DNA of 64,000 nt from Megaleporinus macrocephalus (GCA_021613375.1 CM038709.1:33809915-33873914), one strand, 5' to 3'. Positions 1 to 12,872 are shown, counted from the first letter of the stretch. A program made the numbers and translations. The notes: generated by a model not told the origin, from the letters alone.

Positions 1-543
1 ATGAACCTTCTGTTCCATCTGAAAGACCTCTGTTTTATTGTCACTGTCAAGGAACTTTATAATGCATCATGTTAGGGGTGTCCATTTCGAAGGGGTGACC
101 CTAACAGGGTATACATGGTCTTGTATGTCTGCAAGGTTGCATGTTCACTTGCAAATTCTCCTTGCTGTACACATGGCAAACAAACTTTAGCAGGTTTCAA
201 CTTGTAAATGTAAATAAGTGCAGCTGCCACATTACGTTTAGCCAATCAGACAGTAGATTGGTCTTCATCATGAATGGCAAAGGCCAATTTTAACTGTTTC
301 TGGTAGTACAGAGAGGAAACTTTGTCTCTCTTTCCTAACTTTATAATGAAAATATCTGTTTTTTGACAGAGAGAATTTGGAGAGAAGATATTTGATTGCG
401 GCAAATTTGAAATGATACAGAGTATTGCTCGTATTGCTTACTAAGGTAGCTAACTTGCTTGTGAGATTGAGCAAGCAAACATTGTAGTTTGTGCGGATCC
501 TATATGTGTTAAATAAAACATTTAAAATCATAAAAAGTATATG
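1..543. other. Gene-free flank, nothing recognised
   Basis: AT-rich sequence with no ORF resembling a known protein and no clear repeat. Short open frames here lack splice sites or recognisable domains. Confidence 0.5.
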
Positions 544-670
544 TACACTACCGGTCAAAAGTTTTAGTTCACTACCAGCCCACGTTTTAGTACGCTACCA
601 GCCAAAAGTTTTAGAACTGTTCTAAAACTTTTGACCGGTAGTGTACTGAAACCTTTTGACAGGTAGTGTA
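544..670. repeat. Palindromic cluster of Tc1-type terminal inverted repeats
   Basis: Positions 544-567 and 622-645 are a perfect 24-bp inverted repeat whose outer part begins TACACTACCGGTCAAAAG, a sequence I know as the terminus of fish Tc1-like elements. Between and beyond them are three more degenerate copies: about 568-593 and 594-620 in forward orientation, and 646-670 in reverse. The 594-645 part can fold into a near-continuous hairpin. No transposase lies inside, so this is a minimal MITE or piled-up transposon ends. Confidence 0.75.
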
Positions 671-1280
671 AGTATTTTAGTTTCATTGTAAGCCCCTATG
701 CAATAGGTAACAGGTATCACAATGTTTAATACCCCAGATACACTTAATAAGGTTCCTTCCTTCCATATAAAGATGCCCATCAGTAACAAACAGATGTTTA
801 GTAACTACTAGTTAGAACTAGTTTGTGTGGTGCCGCCCGCTAAAATTATCTTATGTATACCTGGCGCTACTAACCTCTGATCAGTTATAATTAGTTGAAG
901 CGCAGTACTTTGTTCATGGGTTCTCTGCTTTTCATATTCTCTTAAATGATAGTTATTTGTATGCTTCTAACAAGAGTATCTACACATTCAAAGACCACAG
1001 TCAGTGAGACTTAGCACTAACGGCTAGCACTAGCACTAGAATCTTCAGTGCACTTCACAAAAATAAGAACTTATAGTTGGACAGGCATGCTGAACCTTCT
1101 CAACATTTTACAGCATGAGGTGTGTTTCTGTGACTGTGTGTTTGTGTTTGAAGGAGTGAGTAAGTGTGCGTGCATTAGAGCATGTTGTTGTTTTTCAATG
1201 GACAGTGAGCATGTATTCATATCCTCGTGAGACATGAGGCATTTTCATGCCCCAACATGCTGTAGTGCAGCTCTCTCTCC

Positions 1281-1326
<46 letters not shown>

Positions 1327-2580
1327 TCTGCCTCACGCCAGGATTTACTCTATATTCTATGATCAGCTAATTTACACGTCACCCCTCTCCCTAGGTATTA
1401 TCCTAGGAATTATCACCACGGTGACCTGGCCTTCCCAACGCTTCGGAGACCAGAAAACAAATGAGTGAAAAACACATGCACACACGATAGATTGCAGCAT
1501 ATGTTTTGGAGATGCTAAGGTGCTTCCCCCAGGACTTTTCAAGAGGAAAAAAGATTTGGTCTTCTGCTTTGCTGGAATTAAATCGGCCTGACTACGTTCT
1601 CTCATTTTATAATTCACTGAGAGAAAGAAAAGGCCTCATCTGTCTTCTTATCTATATGATATGCATCTAGTCATTTAAACATAGTCTCAGAGATAGCTTT
1701 TCCAAGTGCAGCTAAAGAAGACATTTAGAAGCAAAATGAGTCAAATTTGCTGGAAATATGTTCGATAAAGAAAACAAACAGTGCAAGTGTCCAAGATCTG
1801 TTGTTTTTGTAGGTTTATCTGCTGGCTGAACAAACCCTTTAAAATGATAACTTTGCAAGATAAGGATAAACATACGTTACTTTTAAATGAAGTCAATAAA
1901 AACAGGCTTTATTTCAAGTTATTTCTTTTGGTCTGCCCATTATGCAATTTACAGACAATGGAAAGAGCAACTGGCGTTTTTATGTTATACGAAAAAAAAG
2001 AAAAAGCATGATTTGACCCCAAAAAACTACAGAATAATGCTTCAGGCAATGTAGGGGAAAATGTAACATTTAAAATCCAGTAACCAAGAAGGAAACTTTA
2101 GAAGCCCACCTAGAAAAGCTTAAATAAATGCTCAAACAAATTGACAGTTTTTCTAGAGTTTCCAGATTTGATTTAAATATTGATCCACAGTTTTGGAGGT
2201 TTTCAGAACTTAGAGATTTACAACTGAATCTATTTCAACACAATTTATTAACATTCATTATGGCCATACTTTAAACCTAGTTTAAAAATAACTAGGATTC
2301 CATCAAAATCATCAGTTAAATTCTGGTTTACTTTTACATAAAATCTAGAGTAAATTTATTCCTGTTGCACCGTTCCTCCGATTTAAACCTCATTTAGTGA
2401 TTCAATTCATACTTCAAATTTTTGTGGTTTCAAGTTACAAAATGTCTTTACACTAAAGTGTCCTCTGCAGTTCACAAAACAGAAAACCTGCTTGTAAGTC
2501 CTCACAAGGAGGCACAAAAGTAGCTTTTGTGTGCATCCTTGTGTTACGGCTGGGACTAGGGTCAGACAAAGAATCACTAG
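671..2580. other. Gene-free stretch with one (CT)n tract
   Basis: No recognisable coding sequence. It contains a CT microsatellite at about 1271-1321 and otherwise AT-rich unique-looking sequence. Open frames of up to about 80 codons show no domain. Confidence 0.5.
1271..1321. repeat. (CT)n microsatellite
   Basis: Slightly interrupted CT dinucleotide run of about 50 bp. Confidence 0.9.
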
Positions 2581-2604
2581 CTGAGAGAGGGAGAGGGAGA
2601 GGGA

Positions 2605-2648
<44 letters not shown>
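2581..2648. repeat. (GA)n microsatellite
   Basis: GGGAGA units at the left grade into a pure GA run. Confidence 0.9.
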
Positions 2649-2651
<3 letters not shown>

Positions 2652-4181
2652 TACTTTTCCAAATAAAAGTAAAACAAAAAGACACAGATCTTCCCTAACT
2701 CCCTTACTAGTGTTAAGCAGGAGAAAAACACACAAACTCAAATGACATCAAACACCCTACTACACGCTACCCACAATATGTACAAAAAGTAATGTATATT
2801 TTCAGTTTATTTACACTCAGCAAACAGGGCAAAAGGGGCAATACACAAACATAGTCAAAGAACGAGCTACGGTCGGGGACACTAATAACAATCAAGGGCA
2901 AAAAATCACAATAGAGAATCGAGACAGCAGTCTGGGGAACCACTAAACTTGAATTCGCTTTTAAAAGAATGCTGAGAACCAGGAAACCAATCAGGAACAG
3001 GGAGACCTCACAGGTAATCACACGCTGACAGGCTACACCTGGAACACGCCCATGGATAGATGTTTTGGTGCAGGCGTGTGCTAGTTTTCATTCAAGACGA
3101 AAAAAATAACATATAGACGGTGATTAGTGTGGAGAGTAATGTTATTGCTGTTTGTTTGTACTTCCAAATTCATCCTCAGGGACAATAATCATAGCATGTT
3201 ACAGTTTTGTTAATCCTTGTTTAAAATGAAGTGGTACAACACAACTTGATTTATAAATAAAGCCTAGATTAACAAATCTAAAATCTTTATTTAGCCCCAA
3301 ACTGTAGTAGCATTTGGAGAGTCCGTGGCCATATAATGGGTTAATGACCTTTTTTTAATGGACAGGTTTGACAGGATCAAACTATTTAACCGTACCACTG
3401 TTTATTTTTATATGCAGAAAATATGATCTTACAAAGCTGATAATTCTTAGATTTTTACTTACATAAGCCTTTTTTTGGAATAAGTAAACAAATGATAAGG
3501 AAGAAAGCTCACACAGCAGTTACTCTGAGTGCACAAACCAATAATAATAAGCTTACTGATATAAACTGCACTCCGAATTAGCCTGCATGCTCATTAAACA
3601 AAAACGGAAGCCGAGTGCATCTCAACACTGTGACACAGTGAGAATACAATGACAAAAAAAACCAGTAGCTCACATACTCAAATATGTATTTTTGGTGATT
3701 TTTCTTTTTGCATTATTTGAACATGATCCGCTGTTTACAATTTGTGACAGTTTCATGATTGGGTCAAAAGAAGTTATACAAAAGAGGAAAAGAGAAGCTC
3801 ATTTAGGGGAGAATCCGATCATGGGTTCTGTCACTTTTCGCTATGGAGCTCTGGGAGACTTCAGGGGGACAATTGTTTAAGGAAGAAAATAAAGGACGAA
3901 AGGGAGAGAGCATAAAAAAGAAAGAGGGGACACTGAAAGAGAGAGAGAAAGAGAGGTAGAAAATGGGAAAGAGGGAGACACATGAAGAAGAGAAGGTTGG
4001 ATTAAAAAGACAGACACAGTGAGAAAGTGAGTTAGCAAGAGGGAAAGAAAAAAAGAGAAAGAAAGAGAGAGACGGGGAGAGAGATAGGTGTTATTGTCAG
4101 CTGTGTAACAGTCACAATCCTCCTCAGGCCAAACACCAGACCCTCATACTCGTGTGTCCATTTCACTCATTTCACACACAC

Positions 4182-4185
<4 letters not shown>
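2649..4185. other. Gene-free stretch; possible repeat tail and purine-rich tract
   Basis: Positions about 2680-3060 have the look of a dispersed fish repeat tail (A-rich, with runs of short imperfect motifs), but I cannot name the family. Positions about 3890-4090 are strongly purine-rich (GA/GAAA/GGGA mixtures) on the + strand. No gene seen. Confidence 0.4.

Positions 4186-4258
<73 letters not shown>
4186..4258. repeat. (CA)n microsatellite
   Basis: Uninterrupted CA dinucleotide run of about 72 bp. Confidence 0.95.
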
Positions 4259-4260
<2 letters not shown>

Positions 4261-4735
4261 GGTGACAGATGTGATGAAAATGATGTATGATGTGAATTAC
4301 AGTCAAGGAGTGGGGCTGATAGAGTAGACCATAGGGCAACTCTAAGAACACAAAGAACAGGTGAAAACCGAAGCCCACAAATTATTGTAAGAAATTAATA
4401 AATGAATGACTATACTAAGTAATAGACGGTTTTGAAGTAATCACTTTAATTGCCATTTATTTAATCCCTGTGTTGGGGAAATAGGGCTGTTAGCTTTAAT
4501 CATCCTAATGTCAGTCAATTGCATATTAATAAAATATGTTACACAAACACTTCTGCTGCCTTTCAGTTCTGTTGGTAAGAATTTTGTGTAGCTTTGATAC
4601 ATTATAGCTTCATGTTTATTCTAGATCATCTAATTTCACAAATATTCAAATGATTCCTGTGAACTACAAGTCTGTTTAAGGGTTTCCACAGTGCTGTCCA
4701 AGGTCCTGAAGTTGATGCAGTTCTGTGTCTGTGTA
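4259..4735. other. Gene-free stretch
   Basis: AT-rich, no feature recognised up to the end of the Tc1-like element. Confidence 0.4.
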
Positions 4736-5995
4736 CATTCTTGGCCAAAAGTTTGTAGAATGGCACAAATTTTGTTTTTCACAAACCAATGATGCCTTTT
4801 AAAATCTTTTGTCAGATATGGTATAAAGAAGTACAATTATACATGTTTCATTTGTGTGTTAATTTTTTTTAAGCAAAGACTTATTTACAGTGTTGACCCT
4901 TCTTCTTTAAGACTTCTGCAATTCATCTCATCAGCTTCTGGGCAAAATCTTGAATAAAGGCAACCCATTCTTGCCTAATCAGTGCTCTGAGTTGATCACA
5001 GTTTCTGGGTTTTTGTTTGTCCTTTATGAGGATTGACCACAGGTTCTCAATGGGATTAAGATCTGGGGAGTTTCCTGGCCATGGACTGGCCAATGTTTTT
5101 TTCATCAAGCCACTTGGTTATCACTTTTGCCTTGTGACATGGTGCTCCATCATGCTGGTAAAAGCATTATTCATCTCCAAATTGCTCCTGGATCCATTCC
5201 GTATTCATGGCAGTGTTCTTAGGCAAAACATTAAGCAAACCCACTCCCCCTGGATGAGAAGCAGCCCCACACATGAATGGTCTCAGTTGGCATGATACAG
5301 GACCCATGGTAGGGCTCACCTTTTCTTCTCCAGACAATCTTTTTTCCAGTCTGAAGGGGGCTTCATTAGAGAAAATAACTTCACCCCAGTCCTCTGCACT
5401 CCAATCCCTATACTTCCTGCAGAATGTAAGTCTGTCCTTGATGTTTTTCTTGGAGAAGAGTGGCTTCTTTTCTGCCCTTTTTAACACCAAGTCATCCTCC
5501 AAAAGCCTTCATCTCGCTGTGCGTTCAGATGCACTCACATCTGCCCTCTGCCATTCATGAGCAAGCTCTGACCCAATCTCATAGCTGCATTCTCTTTAGG
5601 AGATGGTCCTGATGCTTGCTTGACTTTCTTGAGCACCCTGAAGCCTTCTTCACTGCAACTGAACAACTCTCCTTGAAGCTCTTGGATAGGATTGGATAAA
5701 TGGTTGTTTAGGGTGCTATCCTACAAGAAGCGATGTCCTTGCCTGTGAAACCATTTTAATACAATGCCATGATGATTGCACATGTTTCCTTGGAGGTAAC
5801 CATGGTTAACAGAAGAAAACATTTTAGCACCACTACCCCTTTAAAGCAGCCAGTCTGTTCTTCGAATCCGCATGACAGAGTAATGTCAGCTGACTTGTCC
5901 TCATTAACCTTTTCTCCTGAGCTAACGAGATCATCACTAAAATTATGTTTGCAGTCATTGAGTAGGGCTAAAATGCAGTGGCTATACAAGGTAAA
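4736..5995 (-). mobile_element. Decayed Tc1-like DNA transposon (salmonid Tc1 type)
   Basis: The left edge carries a terminal-repeat-like motif (TTGGCCAAAAGTTTGTAG near 4740) of the kind ending many fish Tc1 elements. The sequence then runs on the minus strand through the transposase 3' end (SPDLNPIENLW near 5050), the catalytic core and the N-terminal region (start about 5803). The untranslated 5' side is recognisable to about 5990. The element is shorter than a full 1.6 kb copy, with internal deletions, and the right terminal repeat was not found, so it cannot be autonomous. Confidence 0.85.
4923..5803 (-). pseudogene. Tc1/mariner transposase pseudogene
   Basis: This is a broken DDE transposase that in intact form would cut and paste its own element. 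The start codon is at about 5803 (MVTSKETCA...) and the natural end at 4923 (...QKLMR). The last catalytic block reads PWPGNSPDLNPIENLW at about 5030-5085. The segment 5167-5502 holds the middle domain (KPLFSKKNIKDRLTFCRKY, then DWGEVIFSNEAPF, where the canonical first catalytic Asp of SDE is replaced by Asn). Reading frame changes occur between 5108 and 5167 and again upstream of 5502, with in-frame stops. The total is about 290 codons against roughly 340 in intact relatives, so it is a dead copy. Confidence 0.85.
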
Positions 5996-6799
5996 GTTTG
6001 AAAGGCTTCTAACCCATGAGTTTTATATTAAGCACTGCCTATTTTCCCAACTTCTGTGCTACATTAAAAACAAAGTTTTTGAGAAACAAACAGACATATA
6101 GTGACTCGTTTTATTTATTTATTTATGTTTAACACCTAAAATGAACTTGCTGGTGTCATTCTTCTAAAGTCCTTTACACAACATTGTCATCAATAACTGA
6201 TTTTACTAATTTGCTCAACAAATGGAATCCATTCTGGATGTCCTGAAAGTGGAAACTCATCATCATCTGATCATGCCTAAAGCACGTTGTGCAGACACAA
6301 CAGCCATGATTCTTAATTTAACCATAAGCAAATAAAGTATTGAAGAACTTCAACACCTCGCCACAAAAGTGAGGAAGTGCCCTTTTAGAAAAGTGGAAAG
6401 ATGAAGTGAATAGTAAAGGAGGAGACAGAAAGCTTGTTAAAGCAAAACAGATGGGCTTTAAACTCAACAGAGACCCCAAGGGAAAGAAAAAAAAGAGCAT
6501 AGAACCACAATTTACACCTCAGATGTGTGTGTGTGTGTGTGTGTGGGAGAAAGAGAGAGAGAGACAGAGAAAGAAGGAGAATACAATTGATGCAAAAATA
6601 TCAGTAAGCTTATCACACAGATACAAACACATGCACATTACTTCCAGTGCCTTGTTACTGAGGGAGAAAAAGTGAGAGAGAAAGAGAGATGCTAGCTTTC
6701 TTTTTGTCATGGTTATTTACACCTTAAATGTTGTTTATGGTAGACTGACTATTACCCCATCACCAAATTATAAGCACATACACAAACACACACACACCT
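5996..6799. other. Gene-free stretch with TG/GA simple repeats
   Basis: Contains TG and GA runs at about 6524-6572 and no supported gene. Confidence 0.45.
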
Positions 6800-7245
6800 G
6801 TTTGTTTCTTAACATTAACCTGACCAATACCCTCCTAATCCTAACCAGAGCGACTGCCAGCCTAACTGTAACCTTACCCGCATCCCTATTTTTTATCTTA
6901 ACTAGAACTACTACTAGCCTAACCCTAACACTATCCAGAACTACTACTAGTTTAACTCTAAACCTAACCTTGCCCATACCTTAATCTGAACCATACACTT
7001 GCCCTAACCTTAACCCCAATGTGACTTTTACCCCAACCTCAACCAGAATTACAAGTAGCCTGACCAGAACTACTACAAGCTTAACCTTACCCTAACCCTT
7101 ACCTCAACCAGAACTATTAGCCTAACCCTAACCCTAACTTTCCCCTAACCTTTCCCTTAATGTTAACCTAAACTTAAAACTAACATGACCCTTACCTCAA
7201 CCAGAACTACTCCTAACCTGAAAGTAACCTTACCTTACCCATTCT
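6800..7245. repeat. Degenerate telomere-like minisatellite (CCTAACC-rich)
   Basis: About 445 bp are built from CCTAACCCTAAC-type hexamers mixed with a recurring ACCAGAACTACTACTAG module. The vertebrate telomere repeat is TTAGGG (CCCTAA on this strand), so the block resembles an old interstitial telomeric or subtelomeric-type minisatellite. A shorter relative occurs at 55315-55395. The array is too degenerate to be a recent telomere insertion. Confidence 0.7.
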
Positions 7246-8069
7246 ATTCTATTCAGGCACCTAATGAAGCACAAATTGGAATTCTCCTGCAGTAAACAAG
7301 CAGGAAAAATAAACAGATGAGAAAGAATTCCAAGAAGAATTCCAAAGAAAGTAGTAACATCGTGCCAGCGCTTCAGCAGTGCATCTGAACAAACCTGCAT
7401 CCAACTCATTCATTTAGTAATACACTTTAGTCATTTCTTAACTCTGCTTTATTTTAAGCATTACAGACCCCAGAGTTGGAAATACAGGACACAGCAGTGG
7501 TTCCACCTGAATGACTTTTATTAGCTACGGATTAGATACAGCGATATAAAGAGAGTCCAGTTAATTTTACCCATAGTCTAATGAGGGGCAATTAAGGGAA
7601 ATTCAGTATGTGTTGAGAAAATCATCAGTACAATCAGAATGTTTTGAAAAATAAAATAGTTGGATGCTGTTTTGTTTCTCTTTTTGAGAGGCAGAATTTT
7701 TTTATTGCCATATTATTTCAGTATTACCGTGTACATAGTTAACTTAAAATACAGATACGGGCATGACCCAAACTCAAACACACACACACACATTGAGAGA
7801 AAGACTCTTGGGGTCTCTCACAGGTGCTTCATTGGCCCCTGGCACAGAACCTTATACTGGCGCTCATCATCACCATCTCACACAAATACACACGCCCCCT
7901 TGGCTCAGCTGATGTCCACCTGAGCCCACCACAGTGTGTGTGTGTGTGTTTTTGGGGCGCTCAGACCACAACTCACCCTATACAAAAGAAAGACAGAGAA
8001 TGAAATAAATATCTATCTCACCTTCTTATTTCAACAATGTCTGCCCATTATATCAGTGCCACTTATTAT
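7246..8069. other. Gene-free stretch with short CA/TG runs
   Basis: Short CA and TG runs near 7779-7791 and 7934-7949 and otherwise unique sequence. No gene seen. Confidence 0.45.
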
Positions 8070-8600
8070 ATAGGTGCACGATGTAGTTTATTTGTTTCTC
8101 TGCATACTTATCCCAACGTCCAGCCAACAGCGTCCTGTGGACAGCAGCCAGTGACCACTAATAAAGGACTGAAGAATAACTAACACAAACTGTGCAACAA
8201 CATAAGAGCTATAATCTCTGAATTTACATCTACAAGACTGACCAGGCAGGAGTGTCTAAATGAGTGGACAGAGTGTGGAAACAGTGATTAAAAACTACAG
8301 CAGCACTGCTGTGTCTGATCCACTCGTACCAGCACAACATACAATAAAAAACAACCACCACCATGTTAGTGACACTGCAGTGCTGAGAAAGATCCACCAC
8401 CTAAATACCTGCTCTGGGGTAGTCCTGTGGGGGTAATGGCCATTGAAGAACAGGGTTAAAGGAAGCTGGGAAGGTATGCAGCAGATGTGCTTTAGTCTGT
8501 AATGGTAGAACTACAGAGTGCAACTATTTGGTAAGTAGAGCTGATGAAAACAGGAAGGTGGTTTTAAGGTTCTGGCTGATTGGTATATATGTGCACAGCC
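8070..8600. repeat. Dispersed fish repeat, copy A
   Basis: Marked by GCTGTGTCTGATCCACTC, CACCACCATGTTAGTGACAC, GGTAGTCCTGTGGGGGTAAT and an end resembling AGGTGGTTTTAA...GGCTGATTGG. I recognise this from memory as a very abundant non-coding repeat of characiform and related fishes. Partial copies in opposite orientation are at 12590-12840 and 51722-51815, with a 35-bp scrap at about 9797-9830. No protein is encoded. Confidence 0.75.
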
Positions 8601-9796
8601 TGTACATACTCGAGTATAAGTGTGTACAAGTATGAGTGTGTGAGTAAGTGTCCAGCAGGACTGAGCTCAGGTGTGTTCAACTGATGAGATGCAGCTGGCT
8701 CTCTCAGGGGCAGTAATGGTGCCGCTGTCCAGCACTGGGATCACAGTTGTCCAGCTGTGGCCAAACCGTTTCTGTATACCCACACCAACAGAGAGAGCAG
8801 GCCCATTTCAAACTGGTCAGAACGGCTAATGATGTGTGAGGGCCACATTCATGTCTTTTGCAGTCTTACAATTGTAAATTGTGTGACACATGATGGTGTA
8901 CAGTTAAAGCATACATTGTTAATTGAAATATCCTAAATTAGACATCAAAATCTGATATTCTTTGTTTGATTTCCTTTCTCAGCTACACATCTTTTTAGAC
9001 CCATAGCATTGAGCTGACTTCTAACTGTGTGGATGCACAGCAGTGCTATAACTAGGATCTTACCGGCCCCAGTGTACAAACCATTAACGCCATACAAAAA
9101 TTACTTTCAATTAATACAAAAAAGTCAATGTAATTTGCATGGCTTTTTGTTATAATGTCTTAAATGAGTTGATGCTCCTAATGCATGCCACCCCAACACC
9201 CCAATGCCACCCCAACGAGTTTACGCTAGAAGAACTTTTTGGTTTGCAATATAACATCAGAATAAACAAAAATAAACAAAAAGTAGAAAGGAATGTGTTA
9301 TTTGTCACTAAAGTCACTATATTGGTTAGATGAACACACAAAGAACTCACAAAAAGAATGCACATTTGGTCCCTGGTCCCTGATTTGGTCCATGCGATTT
9401 CATTTAATGAAGGACTGATATAATCTAAGGACCGGAAGGAAGGTAAGAGGTGTGAAAATTATTAAGCGAACACAAATCTTATTTTGGGATCTGAAGCAAG
9501 AGCTTGTTATGTTCCCAACTATGATAGCTTTATGTAAAGTTTTGGTGATATACCCGAACTTGCACAGTTGTTATGGGGCCCATTTTCCTTGTATCTTTTA
9601 ATCAAGTTTAAATTTGTACTTAATGGCCATGTTGACAATAAAGTTCTGCACCATACTGTGTTTCAAAAAGTTTGGGAGCAATCAGTTAAAAATGCAATTG
9701 TATATTACAGTAGTAATTCTACTGTGGTTCTCTATTTATTGTCATTTCTTGTCAAGTTATTTAAATTTAATAACTTTTCAGTTATTAGTTTGTCTG
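8601..9796. other. Gene-free stretch
   Basis: No recognisable exon, RNA gene or repeat. Confidence 0.45.
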
Positions 9797-9821
9797 TGTT
9801 TGATCTACTCACACCAGCACA

Positions 9822-9830
<9 letters not shown>

Positions 9831-9887
<57 letters not shown>
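9831..9887. repeat. (TA)n microsatellite inside a repeat scrap
   Basis: TA run of about 56 bp directly following a 35-bp fragment (ACTCACACCAGCACAACACA) of the dispersed repeat seen at 8070-8600. The expansion probably arose inside that repeat copy. Confidence 0.9.
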
Positions 9888-9891
<4 letters not shown>

Positions 9892-9945
9892 TTTAGCCTT
9901 AAATGCTACCTTTTGTACAGACACCAGTTTGTAACAGTGGAACCA

Positions 9946-10290
9946 TTTAAGCTGGAAGTGAAAACTCACAAAAAAAGTTGGTGAACAGGAAGCCAACTTC
10001 AGCACCCTTATTTAACAAGATCCTGAACAATGTTCTTAGTTCACTCTGCAAATTTCACTCCAGACAGTGAAATTTGTTGCTAATAAACTATGCAATGTCT
10101 ATGTTGCACCATGGTCCTGGAGGAATGTTTCACTGTGTACTCTGTATGTAGTTGAAATGACAATAAAACCCACTTGACCTGCAAGTAGCAGACATGCTGT
10201 GTTTTCCCCCACTTGTTGCCAGTTGAAGCAGATCATCTTAAACTTAAAGTTTCAAAGTGAGCAATAACTTTACTTACTTTGCTACTGTTT
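9946..10290. repeat. Dispersed repeat, first of two copies
   Basis: This is similar to 48700-48960. Shared landmarks are GGTGAACAGGAAGCCAACTTCAGC, a TTAGTT(C/T)(A/G)CTCTGCA motif, a CACAGACAG/CAGACAG motif and a distal block (CATCTTAAA near 10230 and 48900). The internal part (GTCCTGGAGGAATGTTTCAC...GACAATAAA) looks like a known fish retroelement or SINE 3' tail, present here but not in the second copy. Family name uncertain. Confidence 0.6.
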
Positions 10291-12589
10291 AGATCCAAAG
10301 CAACCAGCTAGTATATGTAATGTTAGCGCTAAGTAACTGATGAGGTGTCTTACTGTAAACCAGCAAATCAAAGCAGAACACATCACATTATTTACGAGTC
10401 CACCAAAAAGGCATAACAGCTTGTTTCATTCAAGGTCCAAAGGATAATAAAGCGACAGAAAAAATTGCCCCTAGGCATTTATCACCTCGACCAATATCAC
10501 ATACTTTCTATGTAAACATCACAGACCAATTAAAAAAGCCTAATAAATGCATTCTATGTCTCCTTAAAGACTATGACTACCAAATGCTGTCTTTTTATGT
10601 TGAATAAGATAAACAGATGAGGTTTAGGGTTGGGACAGGGGGGTTTGGGTGGTCACTAGTTTGCTTTACCAAATAAAAACAATGAAAAAACTTGTGCCAC
10701 CAGTTGGGAAAGCTGGAAATGCCAAGCTATTAAATATTCATGTAAAATCTGGAGAATGAGAAGGCCACATACACACCATGTTGTGGGTGCCATATGTTAA
10801 ACATCTGTGCATGTGTGTTTGTTTGCGTGTGTGTGTGTGTGTATGCGCGTGTGTGCATTTGTATTTGTTAAAAGGCCATGTGTTATGGTCTAGCGTGGCA
10901 GGAGGTATTTTTTTATTGATTTACTACTTAAGTTGAATTAAGCTGTGAAAGGGTTTTCCATCAATCAATCTGTCACAACACAGATCAATAAACATGATCC
11001 AAGCAGGCTTTCATCTAAACACACACATCACATTATCAAAACACACATACATGCATGCACACACACACACACACACACACAGATGTGGTCATACATTTGA
11101 CCCTTATTTACACCGATCTGCAGCAATATTAAAACTACCTTCATGTATCTACACTCACTGTCCATCTCAGATACGAAGTACACGTATTCAGTCTAAAACA
11201 TGGTTTTTATGTTTCTGGAAAATACTTTCAGAGCACTTTTGTCCACTGAATAAATAAATAAATATTTAAGCTATTGGTCAAAAAAGAAATAACACATAAA
11301 AAGTACTGGAAATAATACATCATGGTCCAGATACAGAGAATATTTTGATTACTCCAAGTAATACACAGTGCTATTGTACATAAATAAAAAATAGTATACA
11401 ACTGTATAAATAAATGTAAAAAGTGACAAACATAAGAAGCTTAGAATACAATGACTAGACCTGTAATGTATTTATATAATACATACATATGTAACCTTAA
11501 TAGTTTTTTTTGGTTTTTTTCCAAAAAGAAATGATTTCACTGTACTATTTGGTGTGGAACCATATTGTTGTCCACTTCTGACCAGCTTATAGGTTCTGCT
11601 GTCCTTCTCTTTTTCATCATTTTCTCTCTCTGACTCTGACAGGCACACACATAGACACATACACACACACATTTTTAACCTTTGTATTAGATGCTTATTA
11701 GTTTTATTTATTAAAAATAAAGGTACCACGCCATTCAAATAACAGTTCTGGTTCCCTTAATAAACCTTTTAGCAGTTAAAGAACTACTGTTGCACAGGAG
11801 TTGCCAAGTCTAAAAAAAACACTGTAACATTTAATTAACCCCCACATACTGTCTTGTTTATGAGGAAAAGAACACATGCACACACAGACACGGAGAGGTC
11901 TAGACCGTTCTGTCAGTGAAATCTTAAATCTCAGCTCCTTTCCCACAGTACTGCCCCTTATGTAGCAATGAAGTGTGGCGGGGGGGTTGTTAGGCTGGAC
12001 ACCATCTGCCCCTTTCTCACATCTGACTTCTACATGTGTGTATATCACATTGGGGGAGGGTGGGGAGTAGAACAGAATGCACAGTAAAGTGTATGCTAGT
12101 GAAATGTTTCCATAAAGAGAAAGCATTTTCCTGATTTTGCCCTCACTCACTTTTCTTCACTTATGGTCATATTTTTATCACATTTCAATACATCCAATCT
12201 CACTCTTTTCCCATTTAGGGTCAATTATGATCATTTATGTTAATTAATAATTCAAGGATGACATCACTCATACAAGGCTTCGTGCAGAGTAAAACATGCA
12301 ACCAAATGTATTCAAAAGCATTATTTATACTTCTTGTAAGCATTTTCTATCCAGACAGGCTGTACTTGGCCGTGTAGTGCTTGTTAAAGTGAAAGTAATA
12401 GCAGACCCACCTCTATACTGGCATTTTATGAGAGAGGGAAACACACAGTGGACACGGTCTCTCTATTTTACAACCCCTCTTCTCATCCTTTGCTCTTTAC
12501 GAGGTTTAGTCCTATTAAAGTCCTACTTTTCATCAACACACCCAGGTCCACTTAAATCCTCTCATCTTGTACACACACAATTGTTAGTA
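10291..12589. other. Gene-free stretch
   Basis: Short TG and CA tracts (about 10826-10845 and 11058-11081). A 124-codon minus-strand open frame at 11776-12150 has no recognisable domain and low-complexity content, so it is not called a gene. Confidence 0.45.
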
Positions 12590-12840
12590 TATTTATTTAT
12601 ACTTTTCCCACTTTTGTTCTGCAATTGTCAGAACCCCCACAGGACCACCACAGAGCAGGTTTTTTGTTGGTGGTTTACTCTCAGTACAGCAGTAACACTG
12701 ACATGGTGGTAGTGTATTAGTGTGTGTTGTGTTGGTATGAGTGGATCAGACACAGCAGTGCTGCTGAAGTTTTTGAACACTATGTCTACGCTCTGTACAC
12801 TCTATTAGACACGCCTACCTTGTTGGGTACCCCCCTCCCC
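12590..12840. repeat. Dispersed fish repeat, copy B (reverse orientation)
   Basis: Reverse-complement relative of 8070-8600: CCCCCACAGGACCACCACAG, AACACTGACATGGTGGT, GAGTGGATCAGACACAGCAG and CTCTATTAGACACGCCTACC match the family. It is followed by short CA and TA runs (12840-12872). Confidence 0.75.
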
Positions 12841-12872
12841 ACACACACACATGCACTTTATATATATATATA

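Noticed and set aside
9568..9984. 138-codon open frame on + strand
   Set aside because: The core is a TA microsatellite (Ile-Tyr repeats) within dispersed repeat remains.
11776..12150. 124-codon open frame on - strand
   Set aside because: No family resemblance and a Cys-Val repeat from CA-rich DNA; no supporting splice sites.
12296..12712. 138-codon open frame on + strand
   Set aside because: Its 3' part lies in a dispersed repeat and the rest has no recognisable domain.
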